NCBI RefSeq assembly: GCF_963677715.1 | Contig: NZ_OY782495.1 | Span: 434,001-498,000, forward strand | Length of the DNA: 64,000 bases | From: an uncultured Bacteroides sp. | GTDB lineage: Bacteria; Bacteroidota; Bacteroidia; Bacteroidales; Bacteroidaceae | Direction: 5' to 3' | Shown here: positions 42,640 to 50,867 of the stretch, piece by piece | Numbering within the stretch: the stretch's first letter is position 1 | How the letters are laid out: each line of letters begins with the position of its first letter | Made by a program: the position numbers and the translations under genes | Notes under the pieces: generated by a model | What the model was told of the DNA's origin: nothing | The model's input: only the letters and a program-made list of their open reading frames with translations | Databases searched by the model: none

Positions 42640-44772
42640 TTATTCTTGAGCACAGCGCACCAGAAACCCATAAGCCCGGTAGTTGAAATCTAGCGGATAC
42701 ACTAGTTCAGCACTGAAGTTCAAATTGCCAGCGAATATATTGCCGCTGACTGAAGATGAAGAAGACCAACAATCAGTATAGGAACCAACGTATGATAATG
42801 CCCCGGAACCAGAAAGCCTATAGCCTACAACAGGAAAAAAGGAAGTGTTACCTGATTTGGCAGCGGCAATATAGAATGTCCAACCATTACTAAATGAGCT
42901 CGAAATATTGAACGCATTTCCGGCATTTGTATTAGTTCCGGTAGTAGTAAACTGGGTAAAACTATCTTGCCGAGGCACACGCCAACCCGGAGGACAAGGA
43001 TCGTAAATGGATTTACTTCCAGGCGCTGTATTCGGAGCCGTAGTCGTCGTATTTGGATTACCCCACAGATTGTCACGTTGAGTTGCGTAAGTTGTTACAT
43101 TTAACCAATCATAAGTCGTAGTAGAACTGCAATAGATAAAATGCGTCGGATTTCGCCTAACATACTCTATACTGGCATCCGCCCCGCTGAAGCCAGATAC
43201 TATCCCTGAAGTGGCAGCTATCGCCGTGGTACTGTTACTAGCGTCTTTCCACTCATATCCGCTAGTGTTGGTGGTAGCAATTCGGGTAGCACTGCTCCAT
43301 GCGGTAGCTCCCACAAACGGGTCTTTACGACCAAACTGGTAAATCAATCCCATGTTTCCCGGCACGGTGGCCGAACCGCTCCAAGTGATTATGTTTGTAG
43401 CTCCAAGATTGTATTTCATCATTTTAAAAGATCGGGCAGCATAGTTTATATAAGTATCATACGTGCTCGCATCATCCGTACTAGGAGCATAAGTCGTTTT
43501 CCAGATATGCCAACTCCAAATCACATTGCCGGCAGCATCTTTTACACCTATGAGTGCATTACCACTCGTATTATTGTTTGCCGTTTTAAATGTAACATAT
43601 CCATTGCTGATAAGCGTCACACTCCCATCCTGTATCACATCCCCTTTGCTCCCTGTTTCCCAAATAACAAAAGCGGAAGCAGGAGACAGGGCGGTCGGAA
43701 CAATGGCAGGCGCTATTTGGGTTCCACACGTTGAGGAGGGAGTAGTCGCCCCATTCCCCATCACCGTGGCTTTGAACTTATAATCCTGATTGGCGGTATT
43801 TACAAGATAGCAATTAGCCGTTGCTGCCTGACTTAAATCATAGACATCTCCCAGATCCGTCTCCCAGCTTATAGGATTATCCCAACTATTGTCGACGGAG
43901 TTCAAAGTCAGCACTATCTTATCTCCATATAGCTGCAAGGTATAAGTATATTGCTTCCCTTTTTCAAAAGCAATAGCAGGCACAGTGACGGGTCCCAAAG
44001 TTCGTTGGGTGGATGAGCCGTTGAATCGTACCTTTATGCTTAGTTGAAACGAAACATCACTTTTGGGCAATACCACCACGGAAGCAGAAGCCTGCCACGG
44101 ATTATCACCTGTTTTAAAGCCTGATTCAGGAATGGTTATTGTTCCATCATTGCCTGTCGTCGCTGTTAAATCGGCATTCAGTGCACCCGTAATCGGTGCG
44201 GAGGCTATGCCGGTCAATGTCAGTTCGTCCACGGCCACACTGTTTACGGAGGTTGCTCCCCTGTCCACATTGAGCACCAGTTGCGCACACTTCCTCTCCA
44301 GCATGGCAAGTGCCACCGTTGGCGAAGAGGAAGTAAAGGTCACATTTCCGGTAAGTGATGCGGCATAATCCGTGCCGTTGGGCACACTGACAGAAACACC
44401 AGCCTCCCGGATTACCGTCAATGCAGGGGTTATTGCATAAAAATCATAAGTGCCCGGACTGAGATATAATTCCGTACCTGTATTTGAGGTCAGTGTTCCA
44501 CCGTCTGCTCCCACCACATAAGTGTTCTCCCCCACATAAGCGTCGGCAGACAGATCGGGTAGATCGCCCGCTCGCCGATAGGCCAACACACGAACGGTGG
44601 TGCCCGCCGCTAGCTGTGACGGAGTGCTTGCCCGGGTAGAAGTTACCTGAGCCACGATGCCTGCGGCGGTAAATTTCACCGCCACAGGTTTATTGTTGCC
44701 GGATAATTCATCAGAATTAGTACAAGCATAGATACCCACCGTGAGCAGGAAGAGCAGGATATATTTATTCAT
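42640..44772 (-). CDS. Fimbrillin-family lipoprotein with C-terminal FISUMP domain (tip protein candidate 1)
   Basis: The 710-residue product has a signal peptide with a Cys at about 16 (VGIYAC). A fimbrillin/Mfa-like N-terminal half (about 25-310) contains VTSTRASTPSQ, a possible site for arginine-directed processing as in FimA-type pilins. A linker with TANCYLVNTANQDYKFKATV and a FISUMP domain follow (about 440-710; FKMMKYNLGATNI, GRKDPFVGATAW, YDPCPPGWRVP, FLVRCAQE). It lies 65 bp after the fimbrillin gene, on the same strand. Confidence 0.8.
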   Translation of the reverse strand: MNKYILLFLLTVGIYACTNSDELSGNNKPVAVKFTAAGIVAQVTSTRASTPSQLAAGTTVRVLAYRRAGDLPDLSADAYVGENTYVVGADGGTLTSNTGTELYLSPGTYDFYAITPALTVIREAGVSVSVPNGTDYAASLTGNVTFTSSSPTVALAMLERKCAQLVLNVDRGATSVNSVAVDELTLTGIASAPITGALNADLTATTGNDGTITIPESGFKTGDNPWQASASVVVLPKSDVSFQLSIKVRFNGSSTQRTLGPVTVPAIAFEKGKQYTYTLQLYGDKIVLTLNSVDNSWDNPISWETDLGDVYDLSQAATANCYLVNTANQDYKFKATVMGNGATTPSSTCGTQIAPAIVPTALSPASAFVIWETGSKGDVIQDGSVTLISNGYVTFKTANNNTSGNALIGVKDAAGNVIWSWHIWKTTYAPSTDDASTYDTYINYAARSFKMMKYNLGATNIITWSGSATVPGNMGLIYQFGRKDPFVGATAWSSATRIATTNTSGYEWKDASNSTTAIAATSGIVSGFSGADASIEYVRRNPTHFIYCSSTTTYDWLNVTTYATQRDNLWGNPNTTTTAPNTAPGSKSIYDPCPPGWRVPRQDSFTQFTTTGTNTNAGNAFNISSSFSNGWTFYIAAAKSGNTSFFPVVGYRLSGSGALSYVGSYTDCWSSSSSVSGNIFAGNLNFSAELVYPLDFNYRAYGFLVRCAQE

Positions 44773-44837
44773 CGTTCAATATACACAAATTCGTTTGTTT
44801 GCTTACTTGTGAAAAACAAAACAGGGAGATACCCTGT

Positions 44838-45779
44838 TTATGGCACGTCAATTTCCGGATTCGTAACAGTTCCCGTTTCCCAACTGCCAATTGTTGCGGA
44901 AGCTACGATTCCTGTTTTAAACACCAGGGTAATTGCATAAGCATGGCTTGCCTCATAAGCTTGCAAAGGCAAATTCACCGTTCTTGTTCCACCACTTCCG
45001 GTAGTTACTTCAATTTGTAGCTGAGTCGATGAAGCTACCGGCGGTATCATGGCATAACCACAATCTGTGGGATTGGTTGAACCGGTTTGTAATGCATTAG
45101 GAATTTGCGACATTAAGATATCTCCGGAACCCGAGAAATCAGAAGTCAGGGATGACAATGTTACTGCGCAAACAGGTTTTTGGCTCTTAATATTTATCGC
45201 TGCCGTTATATTTCCCCAAAGAGTTTTTGTATCTGCATCTTCGGCATAAGCCTTGATTTGGATTTGTGTGAGCAGATGACTAAAAGCCAAGCTGCTTAAA
45301 GGAGAAGTCGTTGATCCTTCCGATACGTTACTCAGCATGATGTCCGTGCCGCCATCGACTGTAAAAGTGACAACTCCGGAAGCAAATTTCTCGGAAGAAA
45401 CCACCGGATACCAACCTACTAATTTAGTTAGTTTATCATCGACCGGATAATACTGCGGCGTTTCGAAAGTAATACCGCCTCCAACATTTAGAGTGGAAGG
45501 AAGTGCCGAAGACAAAGTAGTATAGTCAGGATAAGCAAGAGGATCACCAGTCTTATCAAGCCTGACAATACTTATTGGCAAAGCTTCGGTAAGAGTTGAA
45601 TTTATCGGAACCCGTGTTCCGGCTTCCATACTCTGAATTCCTCCCGTAAGTTTTATCTCTACAGGTTCCGTCTTTGTACCGCTTTGCGGTTCGTTGTCCG
45701 AGGAACAACCTGCCAGTAGCAGGAAGGGCAGCGATGCTAAAATCATTCTTTTCATACTTGTCATTTTTAAGTTATTCAT
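44838..45779 (-). CDS. Fimbrillin-family lipoprotein (Mfa-like)
   Basis: The 313-residue product has lipobox FLLLAGC and an Mfa-like/fimbrillin A fold. It is rich in threonine and serine, with an EAGTRVPINSTL segment just after the first strand where arginine cleavage could occur, and a C-terminal strand region AITLVFKTG. It is smaller than its FISUMP-bearing neighbours and could be a minor or accessory pilin. Starts at 45764 or 45755 (MKRMILASLPF) are equally possible and give a shorter n-region. Confidence 0.8.
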   Translation of the reverse strand: MNNLKMTSMKRMILASLPFLLLAGCSSDNEPQSGTKTEPVEIKLTGGIQSMEAGTRVPINSTLTEALPISIVRLDKTGDPLAYPDYTTLSSALPSTLNVGGGITFETPQYYPVDDKLTKLVGWYPVVSSEKFASGVVTFTVDGGTDIMLSNVSEGSTTSPLSSLAFSHLLTQIQIKAYAEDADTKTLWGNITAAINIKSQKPVCAVTLSSLTSDFSGSGDILMSQIPNALQTGSTNPTDCGYAMIPPVASSTQLQIEVTTGSGGTRTVNLPLQAYEASHAYAITLVFKTGIVASATIGSWETGTVTNPEIDVP

Positions 45780-45815
45780 TTGTTTTTATCTATATATTTC
45801 GTTTTGTTTTTTCTC

Positions 45816-46733
45816 TCACATTTCCGTCTGTTGCCCGGCCTGTTGCCAGGGAGAAACGGTAACCGTCACCTTGGCCCGGGCATGGGCGAAATCGATCGTC
45901 ACATTAAGCTGTTTTCCTGCGGGAGCCTGCAAGGGTTCGCCTTCCTCATCGGTGGTGGTGGTGAACAGCCGCTCGTCTCCCCGGTAAATGTCTATGGCCA
46001 AACTACTGTCTTCTTCCGTGGGAAAGACATAAAAATTAGACGCGTAAAAGTCGCCTTCGGAATCTTCTCGCACATCGGGTTCATATCCGGCAGCGTTTCC
46101 GGTTGTTCGCCCCAGAAAGTTGAGTGCATTGCCCGCATCGCGCACTATAATGCGGCAATTCTCTCCGCTCTGCGTTTCGCCGAAATGCTCCCTGAACGAG
46201 GAAGTGCGAATACTTATCGCCGAAGCCATGCGCTGCAACGACAAGGTAACATTCGTCCCACCCGGATCGCTACGGGTATCCGCTTCGCTTAGTTCCAACT
46301 TACCATAAAAAAGATCAGTGGACGGCAGGTAGCTACCGTTCGTGCGTTGCAGCAACTCCACGCAGGCCGCTTCCAGCGAAGTGCCCACGGCCAGCTGCGG
46401 CACTTTGAGGCTATCCGTCTTCAGATTGCCCCAAGCCACCAGCGTCAGGCTCTTGTCTTTATCTTTTTGCCAGACAAAAACGGCGGATGGCTCTTGCGGA
46501 ATGATCTGTACGAAGCCATTTTCGTTGAACAGGTAAAAAGTAACAGAAGAAACCACGCCGGAAGCGGTGATATCATTGCCCTCCGTATCCACCACCTTCA
46601 CAGACAGGGAATAGCGGGAACAATTGCCAGTGTCCTCGCGCACACAACCGTCAATTAACAGGCACAAGCAAAACAGCCCGAGAAACAGGTTTCGTTTCCT
46701 TGATGTTATCGTCCTGTATGTCATTTCTTTCAT
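45816..46733 (-). CDS. FimB/Mfa2-family fimbrial anchor subunit
   Basis: The 305-residue lipoprotein (lipobox LLIDGC) matches the FimB/Mfa2 family. After the Cys comes the typical VREDTGNCSRYSLSVKVVD segment and later FYLFNENGFVQII. The family anchors type V pili in the outer membrane and limits their length. It lies 10 bp after the major subunit gene, the same order as fimA-fimB and mfa1-mfa2 in Porphyromonas gingivalis. Confidence 0.87.
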   Translation of the reverse strand: MKEMTYRTITSRKRNLFLGLFCLCLLIDGCVREDTGNCSRYSLSVKVVDTEGNDITASGVVSSVTFYLFNENGFVQIIPQEPSAVFVWQKDKDKSLTLVAWGNLKTDSLKVPQLAVGTSLEAACVELLQRTNGSYLPSTDLFYGKLELSEADTRSDPGGTNVTLSLQRMASAISIRTSSFREHFGETQSGENCRIIVRDAGNALNFLGRTTGNAAGYEPDVREDSEGDFYASNFYVFPTEEDSSLAIDIYRGDERLFTTTTDEEGEPLQAPAGKQLNVTIDFAHARAKVTVTVSPWQQAGQQTEM

Positions 46734-46742
46734 TACACCCTG

Positions 46743-47930
46743 TTAATAAACAACCACCTCCTGCAGAAACGTCAACTCCCAGTCATTCACTTTAACGGAC
46801 AAATCAACAGCCACCGGCTCGATATCATCCTCCGGACTGTCTGCTCCGATGCCTTTGAGGGTAACGCTGATAGTATAATTGGTATTGCGGGCAATGGTGG
46901 AGGTTCCACCTCCCGTGCCGTCGATGGTGGTGCCCGTCTGGGCCTTATTCACTACAATAGGGTAATATACCCGTTTCTCTGAATAGGCTGTCCCGGCTCC
47001 GTCAGCATCGAAAAGCCCCGAAATTACCAACTTGGTGGGATGCATGATGCTGTTGTTAGCAAAGGTATAGAACCAGTGGGGAGCGCTCAACGAGCTTTCA
47101 GCGGGAGAAATATCATCCAGCAAATAATCGGTACCTGCCGTCCACGTGCCGTCGCCGTTTACCGTACCGCCCGAGAGCCAGTAGGGAGAGGCCGGCATGG
47201 TAAACGAAACATCTCCTGTGGAAACTTTGGAAGTACCGCAGGCATCATACAGAAAAATCCTGTCCATTTTAAAAGTGGCTTTGATATACTGCCCGTTGGC
47301 ATCAAAGGCGGTCACAACCTTGGAAGTGGAGATGCGGGCTACCAAGCGGGTCAGGTTCACGGTGGTTTTGGCGGTGATTCCGGCTTCCAGCACCACTCCG
47401 TCCGTTCGTCCGGACATGGGCAGGTTGTCCGGAGTTTGCACACCGGAAGTGGCCGTAGAACCCAGAGAAACCGTTTTGTTCAGAAAAGCATCCAGGGTGG
47501 TTACTCCGGCAAACGTGCCCGAAGGTGCATTTGCCACTACCACAATATTGCACGTTCCGGCCGTGCAGTTGATGGTCGAAGCCGTGGTGCCCGTAAGTGT
47601 GGGTTCGGCAATCACATTAACACCCCCGTCGAGGTTGAATACCCCCACTGCCAATGTACGAATATTGTCTTCACCCGTGGGCAGGGCGCTACCGGAGGCG
47701 CGACTTTCGGGCAAGGTGCCTTCGACGGTAAGTTGCAACGAGGCGTTCTTTTCGTTGGTCGGCTGTTCAGGGGCATTAGCGTCTCCCGAACAAGCTGACA
47801 ACAATGGTATCGCCAGGCCGATGAGCGCCGATACAAAAACAACCAGCAAAACGGTTTTTATCCTCTTTGTTCTTCTAGCAGATTTGCTCATTTTCTTTCT
47901 CGATATACTTTTGTGCTTTTCCATCTGCAT
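46743..47930 (-). CDS. FimA-type major fimbrial subunit
   Basis: The 395-residue protein has a long basic n-region, a hydrophobic helix and lipobox LLSAC (Cys at about 47). It then has an N-terminal pilin domain with LQLTVEGTLPESRASG, a likely arginine-processing site, and LAVGVFNLDGG. A C-terminal domain ends in KVNDWELTFLQEVVVY; a terminal strand of this kind could serve in the strand-exchange assembly of type V pili. IVVVANAPSG is another motif of the FimA/Mfa1 fold. Its place directly before the FimB/Mfa2 anchor gene supports the assignment as major subunit. Confidence 0.85.
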   Translation of the reverse strand: MQMEKHKSISRKKMSKSARRTKRIKTVLLVVFVSALIGLAIPLLSACSGDANAPEQPTNEKNASLQLTVEGTLPESRASGSALPTGEDNIRTLAVGVFNLDGGVNVIAEPTLTGTTASTINCTAGTCNIVVVANAPSGTFAGVTTLDAFLNKTVSLGSTATSGVQTPDNLPMSGRTDGVVLEAGITAKTTVNLTRLVARISTSKVVTAFDANGQYIKATFKMDRIFLYDACGTSKVSTGDVSFTMPASPYWLSGGTVNGDGTWTAGTDYLLDDISPAESSLSAPHWFYTFANNSIMHPTKLVISGLFDADGAGTAYSEKRVYYPIVVNKAQTGTTIDGTGGGTSTIARNTNYTISVTLKGIGADSPEDDIEPVAVDLSVKVNDWELTFLQEVVVY

Positions 47931-47982
47931 ATCCTTATTTGTTTATTTCTGTTTATTTACTTATTTGTTCATTTGTCCTTCT

Positions 47983-49443
47983 TCATTTTCCTGTGTCGGA
48001 CAACTGCTTCAATGCCTCCGCGGCTTGCGACACTCCTGCCGCCGCGGCCATTTGCAGGTACACCTCCGCCTTGTCGTTATTACCTTCGAGCAGACAGAGC
48101 AGTCCCATGTTGTTATAAGCCATCGGCAGGGTGGCGAAGCGTTCCAGGTAATGGCGTGCCCGTTTAGTGTCCCTCTTGTAAAGCGCCACGGCAGCGGCGT
48201 TGATGTTCGCCTCCGGACTGTCGGGATACAGACGGGCGATCAAGTCAAGCGCATCGTTATATTCCGCCGTACCTCTAGGATAACTGCTTGCCACGGAAAA
48301 GAACTCGTGCTGGCTGAGCAAACGGGAACCCGTTTCCATGAGGTGGCGACTGTCTGCCACGTTGAGCGGAGTGCGGACATAACAGATCTCGTATTCCACC
48401 CGGCGAACCTTGGGGAAAATCCTTTTCGACAAATAGCGGTAAGGCACTCCCCCCGCCAGTTCCTTCAGCATGTCTTCACGTCCTTTGCTCACCTCTACAT
48501 GGTCTATGATATCCAGAGTAGCCTCGCGAAACAACATGTCCGAGGATTGCACCAGCGAACGGATAGAATCCCAGTCTTCGGCCACCCAAGCCACCTCCGG
48601 AGAGATCTTACCCGCCACCGACCGACCCACCAGATACTCTTTCAAAGAAAGGGCCGCACTTAATCCCTTGCGATTGTTCTTGCGGAAATCGCCCGCCGGA
48701 CTGCCATATCCGGTGAGGATCACCTTGGTGAGCGTTACACCCGCCTGTTGCTGAACCGCCCGCACGGCATCCCGCAGGGGATAATACACTTCGTAATCAT
48801 GACTGGCGGTACCAAAGGGAATCCGCCCCCGAACCACATGCAGGGTATCCGCATCGGCCGGAGGAGTCAGTATGCTCACCAGAGATAACAGCCGTGCGTC
48901 GATGCCTTTGACCAGTGGATAAACTTCCGGATCGGGAATGGTAAAACCTTCCACTATCTTATCTTCGTACACTTCCGCCGGTTTACCGTTGCAGCCGCAC
49001 TCGCGGCTGCGAAACAACAGCACGCCGTTTCTCATCCAATCCTCGAAGGGAACAGTCGTTTTATAAACAAACCGATGAAAACGGTTTTCGTCATTTTCCA
49101 CCACCAGAGCGTGGGGGGCTTCCTTTTGGGTGCGAGAGGCGGTAGTTCCGGCCAGCACCTCGTGTCGGTGATCTACCCGCTGTCTTTCCCGTCCCAAGAT
49201 TATTATAGGGAGTAGTTCTACCTGTTTGCCCGGAGCTTTTAATACCGGAGTAACCGTCAACGATTCATCGGGAGAAAGCTTCAAACCTTCATAATCCACA
49301 TCCAGTTCCATCTGCAAACGCATTCCGGTGAGCGAGAACTGTTTCTTCGTGACAAAGAGTTCCCCCTTGTAAGCCTCCTGACACAAGGCTCGGGCCACGG
49401 GCAGTTGCCAAAGCAGGAATAGTACGATTAAACTCTTCTTCAT
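47983..49443 (-). CDS. DUF3868 protein with TPR-like C terminus, fimbrial accessory
   Basis: The 486-residue protein has a signal peptide (about 1-22). An N-terminal DUF3868-type domain follows, with FVTKKQFSLTGMRLQMELDVD in pieces. An OmpA-like middle region is suggested by VILTGYGSPAGDFRKNNRKG and LSLKEYL, and a TPR-like helical tail lies at about 385-480 (YNNMGLLCLLEGNNDKAEVYLQ in pieces). DUF3868 proteins are regularly encoded with DUF3575 proteins ahead of FimA-type genes in Bacteroides. A periplasmic or outer-membrane role in pilus biogenesis, possibly binding peptidoglycan, is inferred. Confidence 0.8.
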   Translation of the reverse strand: MKKSLIVLFLLWQLPVARALCQEAYKGELFVTKKQFSLTGMRLQMELDVDYEGLKLSPDESLTVTPVLKAPGKQVELLPIIILGRERQRVDHRHEVLAGTTASRTQKEAPHALVVENDENRFHRFVYKTTVPFEDWMRNGVLLFRSRECGCNGKPAEVYEDKIVEGFTIPDPEVYPLVKGIDARLLSLVSILTPPADADTLHVVRGRIPFGTASHDYEVYYPLRDAVRAVQQQAGVTLTKVILTGYGSPAGDFRKNNRKGLSAALSLKEYLVGRSVAGKISPEVAWVAEDWDSIRSLVQSSDMLFREATLDIIDHVEVSKGREDMLKELAGGVPYRYLSKRIFPKVRRVEYEICYVRTPLNVADSRHLMETGSRLLSQHEFFSVASSYPRGTAEYNDALDLIARLYPDSPEANINAAAVALYKRDTKRARHYLERFATLPMAYNNMGLLCLLEGNNDKAEVYLQMAAAAGVSQAAEALKQLSDTGK

Positions 49444-49503
49444 TGCCGATTTACTATATATTTATTATATATTCTATTCTTAATTTTCTCTTTTTCAACT
49501 TAT

Positions 49504-50079
49504 TCACCTGAGCATATACACCACCGAGAGCGCCACCCTAGTGGGTCCCAGATAGTTTTTGTGCCCGCTGCCCAGCAGCTCGCCGCAATGGGCGCAACGG
49601 TAGCGGTCGTAACCGGCGCGCACGAAACCCGCCCCCAGCTCAGCTTCCAAGCCCCAATGGGGAGAGAGGATCCACTGGTGGCCGTAAGAGAGGCCGACTC
49701 CCATCACGAAGCCTTCGTAGCGCCATCTTTTCGTTCCTTTATACAGTCCCAACGGCAAATCAGTGTCGGCTATGTTGTATTCACCGGCCAGCAAATGAAG
49801 GCCCCAGAAGGAACCGGCGAAAGGCCGGCAACGCCACAAGCGCAGTTCGGGCTGTGCGATCCAGTGTTTCCACCGGTGCATGTCCTGCTGCGAACCGAGC
49901 GGATTGTAATGGCCGGACACATCCAGGCTCAACCGGCCGCCCAGAGAGAACTCCAGACTCAGGTTGGGAGAAAACACGGCGTCGGAAAGCACATCGGTTT
50001 TCACAGCCACTACCTGCCCGCAAAGACGGATGCTAGCAAAGACCGTAAAAAACAGCAGAATCCACGCCCCTCTTCTCAT
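49504..50079 (-). CDS. DUF3575 outer-membrane-like protein
   Basis: The 191-residue protein has a signal peptide (about 1-21) followed by DUF3575: VAVKTDVLSDAVFSPNLSLEFSLGG in pieces, GHYNPLG, WIAQPELRLWRCRPF, then alternating beta-strands (GLHLLAGEYNI, GLSYGHQW). The fold is probably an 8-stranded barrel. It always seems to travel with DUF3868 genes in fimbrial loci. Its start codon overlaps the stop of the preceding gene (ATGA), so translation is coupled. Confidence 0.83.
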   Translation of the reverse strand: MRRGAWILLFFTVFASIRLCGQVVAVKTDVLSDAVFSPNLSLEFSLGGRLSLDVSGHYNPLGSQQDMHRWKHWIAQPELRLWRCRPFAGSFWGLHLLAGEYNIADTDLPLGLYKGTKRWRYEGFVMGVGLSYGHQWILSPHWGLEAELGAGFVRAGYDRYRCAHCGELLGSGHKNYLGPTRVALSVVYMLR

Positions 50080-50486
50080 TGATGCGTTTTCTTCGGTTCG
50101 ATTGTAAGCAGGTCCGTCAGCCGAATCTCCGAGAGATAGCGGCAGGCCATCTGGTTGAGCACGCCCAGGCGGCCGCCCGCCATGCCGTAACGGGCATAGA
50201 TACTATCGGTATCCTCCATCGAGAAGGCGATGCCGCCGCCCGTGGCTACCATGATGTCGCACAGAGAGATCTCGTGCAGGGGATAACACAACTCGTAGGA
50301 ACCGGGCAGACGCACGTCGCCCGCCGGATCTTTAAGACGCACCAAACCAGCCGAGCGGAAACAGTCCAGCAATTTACGCCGTTCGGTATCCGTTAGCAGG
50401 TGCGCGCGCCGGCTCTCCGATAAGGAGATTCCGTAGCGGATGTCCTTGATTAACGCCACGGCCTTTAAGACTTCGAGACTTAACAT
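50076..50486 (-). CDS. Rrf2-like winged-helix protein, first gene of the fimbrial operon
   Basis: The 136-residue protein resembles a divergent Rrf2-family regulator. It starts MLSLEVLKAVALIKDI and has a recognition-helix region ERRKLLDCFRSAGLVRLKDPAG. A wing-like RLPGSYELCYPLHEISLCDIMVATGGG matches the Rrf2 pattern of glycine-rich wing, then EIsl-x-DI. The three-cysteine cluster of iron-sulfur Rrf2 proteins is absent. It is the first gene after the invertible promoter and overlaps the DUF3575 gene by 4 bp. A role in regulating the locus or the switch is inferred from position. Confidence 0.6.
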   Translation of the reverse strand: MLSLEVLKAVALIKDIRYGISLSESRRAHLLTDTERRKLLDCFRSAGLVRLKDPAGDVRLPGSYELCYPLHEISLCDIMVATGGGIAFSMEDTDSIYARYGMAGGRLGVLNQMACRYLSEIRLTDLLTIEPKKTHQ

Positions 50487-50505
50487 CTTTTTCTTTTTAG
50501 CTGTT

Positions 50506-50528
50506 CCGTTACTTTGCAGGTAATGGAA
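50506..50528 (+). repeat. Left inverted repeat of the invertible segment (IRL)
   Basis: The 23-bp sequence starting CCGTTACTTTGCAGGTAATG is the exact reverse complement of 50799-50821. Bases outside and just inside the repeats do not match, which defines the repeat length precisely. Confidence 0.95.
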
Positions 50529-50798
50529 TGGTGTATTAGCATAAAAGATGACAATAAATAAGATAAATAGTATAAAACAGCAATCTGAAATAGATTTTGA
50601 AGTAAATTAATATGCTAATAATAAGTGGATATGATATTTATCAGGTTATATACAATCAGCGATATCATGAAGAAAAGAAATAGCATATACAGGTATAGAG
50701 CTAAAATATAACATTAACAATGAACCTGTTAACTAAAAAAAAGATCTATTTGTTTTGCCGTATAATATTTTATTTTAATCTTTGCAAGCAAAATATCG
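50529..50798. promoter_or_regulatory. Invertible promoter segment (phase switch)
   Basis: This 270-bp AT-rich, gene-free segment is bounded by perfect 23-bp inverted repeats. It lies between the first gene of a nine-gene fimbrial operon and a tyrosine recombinase gene. It contains one good promoter, which at present points right, away from the operon. Inversion would place the promoter facing left with a start about 50 nt before the Rrf2-like gene. Such switches with adjacent tyrosine recombinases are well established in Bacteroides for capsule and outer-membrane protein loci. Confidence 0.88.
50755..50784 (+). promoter_or_regulatory. Promoter inside the invertible segment, facing right (OFF orientation)
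   Basis: TTG at 50755-50757 and AATCTTTG at 50777-50784 with 19-nt spacing; only the first T of the -7 box differs from consensus. Predicted start near 50791. No comparable promoter faces left within the segment. Confidence 0.65.
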
Positions 50799-50821
50799 TT
50801 CCATTACCTGCAAAGTAACGG
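50799..50821 (-). repeat. Right inverted repeat of the invertible segment (IRR)
   Basis: It is the exact reverse complement of IRL (50506-50528), and lies 47 bp beyond the 3' end of the recombinase gene. Confidence 0.95.
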
Positions 50822-50867
50822 CCCGCCCGAAAACGTCCGCACCCGCCTGTCGCAAAAAGATTCCCCC

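Noticed and set aside
38093-44772. Intein or frameshift in the fimbrial genes
   Set aside because: All three frames are open from signal peptide to the common RCxQE C terminus, so the mosaic pattern comes from domain exchange, not from broken frames.
47040-47798. A 252-codon plus-strand open frame over the FimA-type gene
   Set aside because: Glycine/arginine/histidine-rich shadow of the minus-strand pilin gene, with no family pattern and no promoter.
47197-48663. A 488-codon plus-strand open frame over the FimA-type and DUF3868 genes
   Set aside because: It lies wholly antisense to two well-supported genes, has no recognisable domain, and the composition (proline, arginine and serine-rich) is that of a shadow frame in GC-richer coding DNA.
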